A DNA stretch of 64,000 nt from Amycolatopsis roodepoortensis (GCF_014873915.1 NZ_JADBEJ010000005.1:3038001-3102000); one strand, 5' to 3'; shown: positions 34,061 through 42,075, numbered from the stretch's first letter. The notes: generated from the letters alone by a model not told the origin. Translations and numbers: made by a program.

Positions 34061-35160
34061 ATGGCAAGGGATTTGGCGACGGCGAGCCAGGCGTGGGCGA
34101 GCATCGACAGGGTGATGTGGGCGTACCACGCCCGCCAGGACCGGACCTGGTAGTGATCCAGTCCGGCTTCGTTCTTGGCCTGCTGGAAACACTCTTCGAT
34201 CCGCCAGCGCGCCCCGGCGATCCAGGCCAGGTTCAGCAGGGTGGACCGGCGGGGCCCGTAGCAGATGTAGTAGGCGATCTCGGTCGGATCAGAGATCGAA
34301 CGCCGGGCGAGCAGCCAGTGCCCGCGCCCGGCCTGCCAGCCAATCCGGACCGGCACCCGTGCCCAGTCGTACTCGCGCGGCCCGTGCGCGCCGGCACCGA
34401 CCGACAACCGCCGCCACGCCCGGGCGGGCAGGTCCGCGATCAGCTCATCGGCCCGCTGTTCGGTGCCCTCGGCGGTGATCAGGGTGTCGTTGACCTTGGT
34501 GGCCAGCACGTACGCGGCGTCGTGTTCCTCCAGCCAGGCTCGCAGGTACTTGACCTGCCCGTAGGCCTCATCGGCGGTGACCCACGCGAACGGCACACCC
34601 GCCTCGAACGCCCGCGCCAGCATGCCCATCGCCTGCCGCGGCTTCGTGGCGAACTCGACCTCATCCGGAATCCCCGCCCGTTGGCACCGGTCCCGGTCGG
34701 CGATCCACGGCTCCGGCAGATACAGCGCCCGATCGATCAGCGCATGCCCATGATCACCGGCATAGGCGAGAAAGGTCCCGATCTGACAGTTCTCGATCCG
34801 CCCCGCCGTCCCGGAATACTGCCGCTGCACCCCGGCCGAGCGCACACCTTTCTTCAGGAACCCGGTGTCGTCCACGATCAGCACGCCGCCCGGCTCGCCG
34901 AGATGCTCGACCACGTAGTCCCGCACGTCGTCACGCACCCCGTCGATGTCCCAGTCCGCCCAGCGCAACAACCGCTGCATCCCATCCGGAGACACCTCAC
35001 CGGACTGCTCCGCCAGTGTCCAGCCGTTCTTCCGCTCCAACCCCGCGACCAGCCCGGACACATACTCCCGAGCCCGGCCCCGCGGCTCCGACCGCCTGAA
35101 CCGTCCCGCGATCCGATCATGAACCCGATCCAGCTGCCCCATCACCACATCGACCACCAC
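34027..35160 (-). CDS. IS701-family transposase, main reading frame
   Basis: The 377-aa DDE-type transposase cuts and joins the element ends. Catalytic residues appear in order in VDDTGFLKKG (D), TADEAYG (D) and EECFQQAKNEAGLDHYQ (E). The frame stops after KGESVSPNQT, whereas family-typical C-terminal sequence (TLPEIRRLL and a basic tail) continues in the -1 frame from a CCCCTTTT run at 34053-34060 (AAAAGGGG on the coding strand) to a stop at 33866-33868. A joined product would be about 431 aa. All three catalytic residues are in this frame, so only the last ~60 residues are affected. Either a frameshift mutation, a sequence error or programmed -1 slippage is possible. The start at 35160 is the longest option; internal starts are possible. 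Confidence 0.85.
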   Translation of the reverse strand: MVVDVVMGQLDRVHDRIAGRFRRSEPRGRAREYVSGLVAGLERKNGWTLAEQSGEVSPDGMQRLLRWADWDIDGVRDDVRDYVVEHLGEPGGVLIVDDTGFLKKGVRSAGVQRQYSGTAGRIENCQIGTFLAYAGDHGHALIDRALYLPEPWIADRDRCQRAGIPDEVEFATKPRQAMGMLARAFEAGVPFAWVTADEAYGQVKYLRAWLEEHDAAYVLATKVNDTLITAEGTEQRADELIADLPARAWRRLSVGAGAHGPREYDWARVPVRIGWQAGRGHWLLARRSISDPTEIAYYICYGPRRSTLLNLAWIAGARWRIEECFQQAKNEAGLDHYQVRSWRAWYAHITLSMLAHAWLAVAKSLAIKGESVSPNQT

Positions 35161-35247
35161 AACGATGATCTACCACACGACGACCAACTGCCGTTGCAGT
35201 ATTAGGCCGCTCTCCCGGCGATGTCGAGCCACGGGGCCTGGGCACCA

Positions 35248-35290
35248 CGAAGGGGACTTCTCCGCGCCACACGCGGAAAAGTCCCCTTCG
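35248..35290. repeat. Palindrome GAAGGGGACTT family beyond the regulator gene
   Basis: 19-nt arms with one mismatch around a 5-nt loop, starting about 12 bp past the stop of the regulator gene. The GAAGGGGACTT arm matches the palindrome at 21237-21279. Position and structure suit a transcription terminator, although no T-tract follows. Confidence 0.75.
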
Positions 35291-35301
35291 CGGCTAGCCG
35301 G

Positions 35302-36267
35302 TCACCGTGCGGCCAGATCGGTCGCCCGGCTCTCCAGGTGATCCGCGAACCCCGCCCAGACCCGGGCGTGATCCCTGGCGAAGCCGGCGACCACGCCGTA
35401 CAGGTGCGGCGGGACCCCGTGCAGGATCCGTTCCCATTCCTGCCCGTCCATGGAGTGCATGGCGAGCATGCGCAACAGGATCCGGCCGACCTCGCTCAAC
35501 CGCAGCGCCGGGTCGGCCTTGAGCCGCTCCAGCACGGTGAGCCGTTCCCGGTCCAGCGAGTGACCGAGGTCGGTTTCCGTCAGGCTCAACGGATCCGGCT
35601 TCGTGCGCAGCCGCCTGCTCCCGTCCGGGGTCGGGCTTTCCCCGCGCTCCAGCCTGCCGCGCACGTCCCGGACCGTCTCCGGGGAGATGCCGACCTGCTT
35701 GGCGACCTGGCGCAGTGAAAGGCCGGGATCGTTGCGGATCAGCTCGGCGGCGAGCTTCCGCCGCTCGGAGCTGTCCACCGGCCGGATCCGCCCGTCCCGC
35801 CCGATCCTGGCGCCGTTCCCGCCTTCGCCGCCCCGCCTGCGCAGATCCGCCACGGTTCCCGCGGAGATGCCGGTCGCCGAAGCCACCCGCCGGTCGGACC
35901 ACTGCGGATGCGTCCCGATGATCTGGACGGCCGCCCGTTTCCGGTCCGCGAGGGAAAGCGGCAGGCCGTGCCGGATGTTCGCTTCCACCGCGAGCACGAA
36001 GGCGTCGGATTCGGCGCCGTCGATGAACCTCGCGGAGATTTTCGTATCGCCTCGTACTCGCGCCGCCTTCAGCCGGTGCAGGCCATCGACCACCTGCATC
36101 GTCGGGCGGTGAACGAGAATGGGCGGTAGCTCCCACTCCGCCGACAACAGTGTCTCGACATGCTCTGGATCCTCGCCCGAAGTTCGCGGCGAACACGCAG
36201 TGGACAGTCTCGACAGCTCGATTTCGACGACAGGGAGAGCGGACAAGTCAACTCTCGTCGGATCCAC
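35302..36267 (-). CDS. StrR/Bbr-type pathway-specific activator
   Basis: The 321-aa protein belongs to the StrR family (ParB-like N-terminus plus helix-turn-helix), the standard transcriptional activators of GPA clusters. The N-terminal ~100 residues carry the ParB/Srx-type segment (PPILVHRPTMQVVDGLHR). Two helix-turn-helix regions follow: RVASATGISAGTVADLRRRG (~120-140) and LRQVAKQVGISPETVRDVRG (~175-195). MDPTRVDLSALPVVE is close to Bbr of balhimycin as I remember it. The start is GTG at 36267 with GGGGGC upstream. An exact GTCCAA-N17-TTGGAC box lies 60 bp upstream, so autoregulation is likely; a second box precedes oxyA. The IS701 copy sits just downstream, between this gene and the biosynthetic operon. 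Confidence 0.93.
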   Translation of the reverse strand: MDPTRVDLSALPVVEIELSRLSTACSPRTSGEDPEHVETLLSAEWELPPILVHRPTMQVVDGLHRLKAARVRGDTKISARFIDGAESDAFVLAVEANIRHGLPLSLADRKRAAVQIIGTHPQWSDRRVASATGISAGTVADLRRRGGEGGNGARIGRDGRIRPVDSSERRKLAAELIRNDPGLSLRQVAKQVGISPETVRDVRGRLERGESPTPDGSRRLRTKPDPLSLTETDLGHSLDRERLTVLERLKADPALRLSEVGRILLRMLAMHSMDGQEWERILHGVPPHLYGVVAGFARDHARVWAGFADHLESRATDLAAR

Positions 36268-36326
36268 CTAGCCCCCATTGAATCTGTTGATTCAGCAACT
36301 TTCGCACATGGCACGGAAACCTCACC

Positions 36327-36355
36327 GTCCAACTGCTTGGCTTCGGTGGTTGGAC
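36327..36355. promoter_or_regulatory. StrR/Bbr-type operator upstream of the regulator gene
   Basis: The sequence reads GTCCAA-N17-TTGGAC, a perfect inverted pair of half-sites with exactly 17 bp between them, 60 bp upstream of the GTG of the StrR-like gene. It matches the consensus GTCCAR-N17-TTGGAC described for Bbr. It should mediate autoregulation and could be reached only by this regulator in the window. Confidence 0.88.
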
Positions 36356-37373
36356 ACCATGAACCCGTCCGATGCCGGCTTCGGCAGCAGGGCGGGGTGT
36401 CCTCGACGGTGAGGATCCCTCAAGCGCCACAAAGGAAGAACCGCATGCGGCGGCTCGCCCCGACGGTCTCCCAGTCGACCGCTGGCGCGTGTTCCGACGA
36501 ACTACCGAAGCTGAACGGCATCCTCCCATCGCCCCGACGGCGATTTGCGAGACGAACGCTCGGCGACTTCGGCCCGGCAGGGCCGACACTTGGTCAGCCT
36601 GACGGAACCGACACCCGCTTCGGCGCGAGGTCCCGGACATGTCCGATCTATGGACTCCATACCTGCTCGGTTCAGAGGATCGGCGAGTGAAGTCTTTGGT
36701 TTGCCTCGTGGTCGCGAGTCACCGACGCACCCCCTCTGTCCCCAGCAAAGCGTGCACACCATGTCAGCCCCAGCTGATGCGCACCTGTGCAGCATGGCAT
36801 GAACAATCCATGTCGGCAATTGACGAACAGTGTGATTTTCGTAGTGAACGACGCGCCCAAGATCAATATCCGGAACTCCGCATGCGGTATTGACTCGATT
36901 GGCGAACATAAGTAAAGGGCCCGCCTACAAGCTCGTTCCCGGTGTCCCGGTTAGCCTGTTCGCAGGTCTTGTTAGGCCGTTCGCGCGGCTCGTCTTCTAC
37001 CGGGATGATCACAGCACCGGCGGTTCATGTTCCGTTCTTCGATACTTATTCACACGAACGGCCGAGCCCTCGTCCCACGGTCCGGGCGGAATCTCACCCG
37101 GACGGGGAACACCCATGAGCAAAGCGAAGCGTGGCAGGCTGGAAGCCGGCCCCGGTTCGTCCGCGCCGCCCTCTCCGGCGGCGTCGTCCATCGATCCACC
37201 GGAAGGAGGTTCGTGCGCGCGGGGTGGCGAATGGACAGCGTTCGGCCCCCGGTCACGACACGGGACGAGCCCCGCGGTTCGGCCGCCACACTCACCAGAG
37301 CCGCACGGATATTCATGGGATGAAATGGTGTTCGCGACAATTGTCGCGGCGCGGGCCTTCACAAACCCCGAAA

Positions 37374-37426
37374 CGCGTGAAGGCCCCCTTCCCTCGGCTC
37401 AGCCGAGGGAAGGGGGCCTTCACGCG
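37374..37426. terminator. Palindrome past vanX, probable terminator
   Basis: Perfect 25-nt arms (CGCGTGAAGGCCCCCTTCCC...) with a TCA loop, 6 bp beyond the vanX stop. A second copy with identical arm sequence is at 46595-46645, also directly after a gene. There is no T-run, as usual for high-GC actinobacteria. Confidence 0.75.
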
Positions 37427-37432
37427 CGACAC

Positions 37433-38041
37433 CTACGCGATGGGGAAATCGAAATAAGTGTCCGGGTAGGGCTCGTCCTTCAGGTTGTAGTGCCACCACT
37501 CGCACTCGTACGAGCTGAAGCCCGATCCCTCCATGACCGCGCACAGGTGCGCGCGGTTCTTCGCGGCCTCTTCCGTGACGCCCGCCGCCCCGTGATGCGA
37601 GACGACGTCCATCAGGTCGTGGTCGCCACCCATGTCGGCGAGTTCGCCGGTGTCCAGGTGGTAGAGCGTCAGGTCGACCGTGCTGCCGCGGCTGTGGCCC
37701 GACTTCGTGGCCACGTAGCCCTTCTCGAACATCTGAGGCCGGTCGATGTTCGGGTAGTGCCGTGCCTTCTTCCGGCCGTCTTCGGGCTCTTCCGCCCAGC
37801 GCATGAAGCGGTCCACGGCGCGCTGCGGGCGGTATCCATCCCACAGGAGCAGCCCGAAACCGAGCTCCTCGGCCTTGTCCCGCGCCTTCTCCAGCGCCGC
37901 GCAGAACGCCCGCGTGCCGACGATCCGGTTCACCAGGTAGCCGTCCACCGGCTTGCCGGTGAAGTTGTCCCACGTGGCGTACTTGGCGTCCCAGCGGATT
38001 CCGGAGACGACCTCGTCTACGAAGACGAAATCATCCTTCAT
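37433..38041 (-). CDS. vanX: VanX D-Ala-D-Ala dipeptidase
   Basis: The 202-aa zinc dipeptidase hydrolyses D-Ala-D-Ala in the cytoplasm so that only D-Ala-D-Lac enters peptidoglycan precursors, protecting the producer from its own glycopeptide. Metal ligands and catalytic residues are visible in SGHSRGSTVDLT (SxHxxGxxxD, ~115-126) and ECEWWHY (~180-186, catalytic Glu and zinc His). Length is normal for the family (about 202 aa). The ATG at 38041 overlaps the vanA stop (ATGA), so it is the last gene of a coupled vanHAX operon. A strong palindrome follows 6 bp after the stop. Confidence 0.96.
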   Translation of the reverse strand: MKDDFVFVDEVVSGIRWDAKYATWDNFTGKPVDGYLVNRIVGTRAFCAALEKARDKAEELGFGLLLWDGYRPQRAVDRFMRWAEEPEDGRKKARHYPNIDRPQMFEKGYVATKSGHSRGSTVDLTLYHLDTGELADMGGDHDLMDVVSHHGAAGVTEEAAKNRAHLCAVMEGSGFSSYECEWWHYNLKDEPYPDTYFDFPIA

Positions 38042-39078
38042 TCGTCACGGCCCGCCAGCGTCAGGTTCACCAGCCGGTCGATCACGTCGCCGAGCGAGAG
38101 GCCGGCGGCGTTCATCATGCGCGGGTAGCGGCTGTAGGAGGTCAGGCCGGGCAGGGTGTTGACCTCGTTGAGCACCACGCTCCCGTCCTCCTTGAGGAAC
38201 AGGTCGACCCGCGCCAGCCCGCGGCAGCCCAGCGCGCGGTAGATGACCTTCGCCGTCTCCTGGACGCGGTCACGCGAGGAGTCCGGGATGTCGGCGGGGA
38301 CGATGAAGCTCGAGTTCTCGGAGCCGGTCTCGGGGCTCTTCTCCTGGTGGATCTTGAAGAAGCCGTGGGTCAGCGCGACCCGGTCCACCTCGCCCGCGAA
38401 CAGGTCGTCGCCGTTGCCGAGGATCGAGCAGCCGATCTCGCTGCCGATGACGGCCTCTTCGATCAGGATCTTCGCGTCGTACTGGCGCGCCTCGGCCAGC
38501 GCGGCGGGCAGCTCTTCCTTCGAGGAGACCTTGCTGACGCCGAACGACGAGCCCGAGCGGGCGGGCTTCACGAAGACCGGGTAGTTCAGCTGGTCCGGGT
38601 CGACGTCGTTGTCCGACGTGACGATGTAGAAGGTCGGCGTCTCGATCCCCGCGCCGCGGACGACGGAGTAGGTCAGGGACTTGTCGATGCACATGACCGA
38701 GCTCGGGAGGTCGCAGCCGACGTAGGGGATGCCGGAGATCTCCAGCAGGCCCTGCATCGCGCCGTCTTCACCGAACTTGCCGTGCAGGACCGGCAGCACC
38801 ACGTCGAGGGCGATCGTCTCGTACTTGCCCTCGTCCAGGACGAGCAGGCCGTGCACGCCGCGGTCCGGCGACAGGACGGCCGGACGGACGTTGCCGTTCT
38901 CCCAATCCTCGGCGGGGCCGTCGCAGAGCATCCAGGAACCGCTCTGGGTGATCCCGATGTAGTACGGCTCGTACTTTTCGAGGTCGAGGTTCTTCTGGAC
39001 CTCGCGCGCAGATTTGATGGAGATAGGATGTTCTTCGGAAAGCCCGCCGAACAGAATTCCGATTTTCAGCCTACCCAT
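38038..39078 (-). CDS. vanA: VanA-type D-alanine--D-lactate ligase
   Basis: The 346-aa ATP-grasp ligase joins D-Ala to D-lactate, giving the depsipeptide end that glycopeptides bind poorly. MGRLKIGILFGGLSEEHPIS is the usual N-terminus. SGSSFGVSKVSS (~175) lies in the phosphate-binding region and EVNTLPGLTSYSRYPRM (~300-316) is the conserved D-Ala-D-X ligase C-terminal motif. A K-Y-E context, as in VanA-type ligases, rather than K-Y-Y of ordinary Ddl, would confirm lactate specificity; here the call rests mainly on operon context. The ATG at 39078 lies 1 bp past the vanH stop with GGGAAG upstream. It overlaps vanX by 4 bp. Confidence 0.94.
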   Translation of the reverse strand: MGRLKIGILFGGLSEEHPISIKSAREVQKNLDLEKYEPYYIGITQSGSWMLCDGPAEDWENGNVRPAVLSPDRGVHGLLVLDEGKYETIALDVVLPVLHGKFGEDGAMQGLLEISGIPYVGCDLPSSVMCIDKSLTYSVVRGAGIETPTFYIVTSDNDVDPDQLNYPVFVKPARSGSSFGVSKVSSKEELPAALAEARQYDAKILIEEAVIGSEIGCSILGNGDDLFAGEVDRVALTHGFFKIHQEKSPETGSENSSFIVPADIPDSSRDRVQETAKVIYRALGCRGLARVDLFLKEDGSVVLNEVNTLPGLTSYSRYPRMMNAAGLSLGDVIDRLVNLTLAGRDE

Positions 39079-39079
39079 A

Positions 39080-40120
39080 CTACTTCCCGCTTTCGAATTG
39101 GAGACAATTGATGATGGAGTTCTCGACAGTGTCACTCAGCGCGTGGTCCGTGTAATAGGCGGTATGCGGACTGATCAGCACGTTCGACAGTTTTTCCAGC
39201 CGCAGCAACGTTTTGCTCTCTATCGCCTTGTTCCGGCAGTCGGCGTAGAAGATACCTTCCTCTCCTTCGAGGACGTCCAGCGCCGCTCCGCCCAGCTTTC
39301 CGCTTTCCAGCGCCGAAATGAGGGCTTCGGTTTCGATCAGCGGACCACGTCCGGTGTTGATGACGTACGCGCCGTCCTTCATCCGCTCGATGTTCTTCTC
39401 GTCGAGGAGATGATAGGTATCCGTGTTGAGCGGCACGTGCAGTGTCACGATGTCGCTCTGCTGCAGCAATTCGTCGAGCGGCACGTACTCGGCCGAGGCG
39501 GTCAGCACCGTGTCGTAGGCCAGCACCTTGCAGCCGAAACCGCGTAACCGCTCCAGGACGGCGACCCCGATACGCCCTGTTCCGACCACGCCGACGGTCA
39601 GATCGCGCAGCTCTTTCCCGCGCACCTCGTTCAGCCGGTAGTCGTGGACCTCGGTGCGGCGGATGATGGACTTGGCGTCGCGCACCGCCATCAGCATGAG
39701 CATGAGCGTGAAGTCGGCGACGCTGTCCGGCGAGTAGGCGACGTTGCCGACGGTGATCCCGACGCTCGCCGCGTATTCCACGTCGATGTGATTGAAGCCG
39801 ATGCTCCGCGTGGAGATGTATTTCACGCCCGCTTCGGCGAGCGCGAGAAGAATGGAGTTCGTGACCTTGGTCTTGTGGCCGATACTGATACACCTGTTCC
39901 CGGAGACCAGCTCGATATTGGCCTCGGATACCGGTTCCTCGACAATGGTCGGCATTATGCCGAAACGAGGTGCCATCTCCCGGAACAGGGCGGCCTCGTC
40001 CTGACCGCATCCATAAATCGTGATTCCCGTTGCCAAGACGGCCGACGAGGGGGCGGACGCCAGCGATCCGGTGCGGGGGGCAGCTGATCGCGCTGGTTCG
40101 CTGTAGGTCATGCCCGACAT
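39080..40120 (-). CDS. vanH: VanH-type D-lactate dehydrogenase
   Basis: The 346-aa enzyme (343 aa if the ATG at 40111 is used) reduces pyruvate to D-lactate for VanA. It is a 2-hydroxyacid dehydrogenase: NAD-binding GVVGTGRIG (~185), the arginine region INTGRGPLIE (~255) and the histidine region SPHTAYYTD (~320). The start is uncertain, since neither ATG (40120, 40111) has a clear ribosome site and the message may be leaderless. The first ~40 residues (SEPARSAAPRTG) look like an extension of the core fold. It is first in the vanHAX operon. The operon promoter must lie within 40121-40232; a loose -35/-10 pair (TTGTCG, 17 bp, TAAGAA on the minus strand, 40144-40172) is present but weak. vanR/vanS are not in the window. 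Confidence 0.93.
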   Translation of the reverse strand: MSGMTYSEPARSAAPRTGSLASAPSSAVLATGITIYGCGQDEAALFREMAPRFGIMPTIVEEPVSEANIELVSGNRCISIGHKTKVTNSILLALAEAGVKYISTRSIGFNHIDVEYAASVGITVGNVAYSPDSVADFTLMLMLMAVRDAKSIIRRTEVHDYRLNEVRGKELRDLTVGVVGTGRIGVAVLERLRGFGCKVLAYDTVLTASAEYVPLDELLQQSDIVTLHVPLNTDTYHLLDEKNIERMKDGAYVINTGRGPLIETEALISALESGKLGGAALDVLEGEEGIFYADCRNKAIESKTLLRLEKLSNVLISPHTAYYTDHALSDTVENSIINCLQFESGK

Positions 40121-40232
40121 TGTAGGCAGCGCGTTGTTGCCGCTTCTTATGGGGTTTTCGAGGCCCCGACAATAAGTTACCAACTGGTAGCGCCGAGTGC
40201 ACGACGTTGTCCTTCACCTGCGCCGCACAGCT

Positions 40233-40958
40233 CTATCGCAGATCTTGCCCGCCCGCCCCCGGCGTCGAAACCGTCCCGTGACGGATGCCACAAAGCCATG
40301 CCGACACGAGGTCCGCGAGGGCTTCCGGTGCGTCTCTCGCGACGAGGTGCCCAGCCGCCGGGACACCGGCGACGGCGACACGCGGATTGGCCGCGCGCAA
40401 ACGATCCACATCGACGTCGCGAAGCGGTGTGTCCCGCCCGGCATGCACCACCAGGATGGGCAGGTCCAGGGCCCCGGCCGTCGCGAGCAGGGCCGGACCC
40501 GAGCCGAGAACGTCCTCCACCAGGCGGGTGTAGCGGCCGTCGAGCCCATGGAAGCCGAGCCACGAACGCGCCCGGGCCGGTTCGATGCTGGGTACGACGT
40601 CGACGAGCACGAGCCCGGAAGCCCCGGCCGCGACGGCGGGGTCCGCCAGCGCCGCGATGGCGGCCAGACCGCCGACCGACGCACCCACGAGGACGATCGG
40701 CGCGGGCTGGCTCCCGATCATCCCGGCCACGTCGCCGGCCAGCGCCCGGAGCGTGGTCGCCTGACCGGAACTGTCCCCGTGACCGCGCAGGTCGAAGGCC
40801 ACCGACCGGAACCCGCGCCGGGCCAGCATCGCGGCGACCGGCGCCCAAACCGCGCGGCGTTCCCCGCCCGCGTGCAGCAGCAGAACCGTCGGCCCAGTGC
40901 CGGTCACCGTGCCCCGCAGAGTGACGTCGCCCAGGTCGAGACTGATTTCGGTGGTCAT
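40233..40958 (-). CDS. Alpha/beta-hydrolase
   Basis: The 241-aa hydrolase of the alpha/beta fold has unknown substrate. The nucleophile elbow is GASVGG (~92-97), the oxyanion region LLLHAGGERR (~26-35), the acid probably in HAGRDTP (~180) and the histidine in AAGHLVA (~212). The ATG at 40958 follows AAGGGGG. It is transcribed away from a TetR gene across a 60-bp region carrying two copies of an inverted repeat, so control by that TetR is very likely. No signal peptide is seen. It marks the first gene outside the vanHAX block. Its role in resistance or biosynthesis is not supported by anything in the sequence. Confidence 0.88.
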   Translation of the reverse strand: MTTEISLDLGDVTLRGTVTGTGPTVLLLHAGGERRAVWAPVAAMLARRGFRSVAFDLRGHGDSSGQATTLRALAGDVAGMIGSQPAPIVLVGASVGGLAAIAALADPAVAAGASGLVLVDVVPSIEPARARSWLGFHGLDGRYTRLVEDVLGSGPALLATAGALDLPILVVHAGRDTPLRDVDVDRLRAANPRVAVAGVPAAGHLVARDAPEALADLVSAWLCGIRHGTVSTPGAGGQDLR

Positions 40959-40969
40959 GTCCGCCCCCT

Positions 40970-40989
40970 TACCTTGAATAGTCAAGGTA
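40970..40989. promoter_or_regulatory. Operator copy 1 of the divergent TetR
   Basis: A perfect inverted repeat, TACCTTGA-ATAG-TCAAGGTA, lies 12 bp upstream of the hydrolase start. Confidence 0.8.
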
Positions 40990-40996
40990 GCGCGGA

Positions 40997-41016
40997 TACC
41001 TTGGCGCATCAAGGTA
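40997..41016. promoter_or_regulatory. Operator copy 2 of the divergent TetR
   Basis: TACCTTGG-CGCA-TCAAGGTA, one mismatch from copy 1, ends 2 bp before the TetR ATG. Centres of the two copies are 27 bp apart. Confidence 0.8.
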
Positions 41017-41018
41017 CG

Positions 41019-41693
41019 ATGCCGGTCGTGACGACACCCCGAGCACGACGGACGCCCGAAGAGGCCCGGCGGCTGATCCTCGACGCCGCGGCCGCGCTGC
41101 TCGCCGAGTCCGGTGTCGCCGCCGTCCAGATGCGGGCCGTGGCCGCACGGGTCGGCATGACCGACGCCGGCGTCGCCCACCATTTCGGCAACCGGGAGAA
41201 ACTGCTCGCCGAACTCCTCCGGCACGGTGGGCGCCGTCTCCGGGACGCGCTTCAGGACCTTCTCGCGAGCTGGCTGGATCACGGCGCCGACCTGCTCGAA
41301 CTCGTCGAGGCGCTGCACGATCTGTACCGGAACGGCTACGGCGAGCTGGCGATCGCACTGCACGCTGCGGGCTGGCGCGACCCGGGCAGCGGGATGCTCG
41401 ACCCGGTCGTCGACGCCCTCCACCGGCTGCGGCCCCCCGGCGGCTCCCTCGAAGACACGCGGCTCGCCGTCGCCGCCCTGCATCAGGCGATGGCTTTGGA
41501 GTCCCTGTACGGGAGCGATTTCCGGCGCAGCGCCGGGATCAGCGGAGCCGCCGCGGACGACTCGGCCGCGCAAGTGCGCTGGTGGGCGCGGCAGCTCCAC
41601 CTCGCCATCGGGCTCAGGCCTGGTACGGACCTCGGTCACCGAGATCCGGGCTCACCTGCGGGTTCCGGCCCTCCTGCCCAGGCACCGGGGTGA
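41019..41693 (+). CDS. TetR-family repressor
   Basis: The 224-aa regulator has an N-terminal helix-turn-helix (~10-55: RAVAARVGMTDAGVAHHFGNREKLL) and a helical ligand domain. It diverges from the alpha/beta-hydrolase, and two near-identical inverted repeats fill the shared promoter, so it probably represses itself and the hydrolase. The ATG at 41019 has AAGG 4 nt upstream; a GTG at 41028 is an alternative. The Pro/Gly-rich last ~25 residues overlap the 3' end of the convergent membrane-protein gene by 80 bp. That is unusual and may reflect a late stop-codon loss. Confidence 0.9.
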   Translation: MPVVTTPRARRTPEEARRLILDAAAALLAESGVAAVQMRAVAARVGMTDAGVAHHFGNREKLLAELLRHGGRRLRDALQDLLASWLDHGADLLELVEALHDLYRNGYGELAIALHAAGWRDPGSGMLDPVVDALHRLRPPGGSLEDTRLAVAALHQAMALESLYGSDFRRSAGISGAAADDSAAQVRWWARQLHLAIGLRPGTDLGHRDPGSPAGSGPPAQAPG

Positions 41694-42075
41694 CCGTCGG
41701 CTCCCGCACGGAGTCGACGCGGTCGTCCTCGCGTTGCCGCAACCGCGTCTCGACCACGTGGTCCTGGCGCCGATGGCCGAGCACGGACAGGGTGAGGACG
41801 TGGGCCACCGCCATGAGCAGCAGGAACACGCCCAGCCTGCCGACGAAGGCGGCCGCCGAACCGGACCATTCCGGAGCCACGACCGCTAGCAGCGCCAGCA
41901 TCCCGACCGCCGCCAGATGGAAGACCGTCACCACCATCCAGGCCACCGACCCGCTTCCCTCGCGGGCGTCCGGCCCGGTGAGGTAGCGGCGGGCACCGCG
42001 ATACAGGACCTGGCCGTCCGCGACGACGAAGATCAGGCCGATGATCAGGAAACCCGGAAGTTCGTTGTCGGGCAT
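41614..42075 (-). CDS. Small membrane protein, three predicted helices
   Basis: The 153-aa protein has unknown function. Hydrophobic stretches at about 7-27 (LPGFLIIGLIFVVADG), 52-75 and 86-110 suggest three membrane segments, followed by a charged ~40-residue tail. The ATG at 42075 follows GGAGGAGG. It is convergent with and overlaps the TetR gene by 80 bp. A 21-bp-period repeat lies about 100 bp upstream. No family was recognised. Confidence 0.75.
   Translation of the reverse strand: MPDNELPGFLIIGLIFVVADGQVLYRGARRYLTGPDAREGSGSVAWMVVTVFHLAAVGMLALLAVVAPEWSGSAAAFVGRLGVFLLLMAVAHVLTLSVLGHRRQDHVVETRLRQREDDRVDSVREPTVTPVPGQEGRNPQVSPDLGDRGPYQA

Larger units (their letters stand above)
33852..35201 (-). 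mobile_element. IS701-family insertion sequence (1350 bp)
   Basis: The element is bounded by perfect 16-bp inverted repeats, TACTGCAACGGCAGTT at 33852-33867 and its complement at 35186-35201. A 4-bp direct duplication TTAG flanks them (33848-33851 and 35202-35205). A 4-bp YTAR target duplication is characteristic of IS701. It carries one transposase gene on the minus strand. The element separates prephenate dehydrogenase from the pathway regulator inside an otherwise standard GPA gene order. Matching ends and an exact target duplication suggest a fairly recent insertion. Confidence 0.93.
36268..37432. other. Regulator-vanX intergenic region (about 1.17 kb, no convincing gene)
   Basis: It contains the Bbr-type operator (36327-36355) and, at its far end, the palindrome 37374-37426 just past vanX. 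The part around 36760-36930 is less GC-rich than the rest of the window, as expected for promoter or horizontally acquired noncoding DNA. A minus-strand open frame of 135 codons (36502-36909) has unusual composition and no recognisable motif, so it is not called. No vanR, vanS or vanY gene was found here. Confidence 0.6.

Noticed and set aside
36502..36909. Possible 135-codon gene in the regulator-vanX gap
   Set aside because: Cysteine/arginine-rich, no ribosome site, no recognisable motif and composition unlike neighbouring genes.
40144..40172. Sigma-70-like vanH promoter (TTGTCG, 17 bp, TAAGAA)
   Set aside because: Only weak matches to the consensus; mentioned under vanH but not called as a feature.
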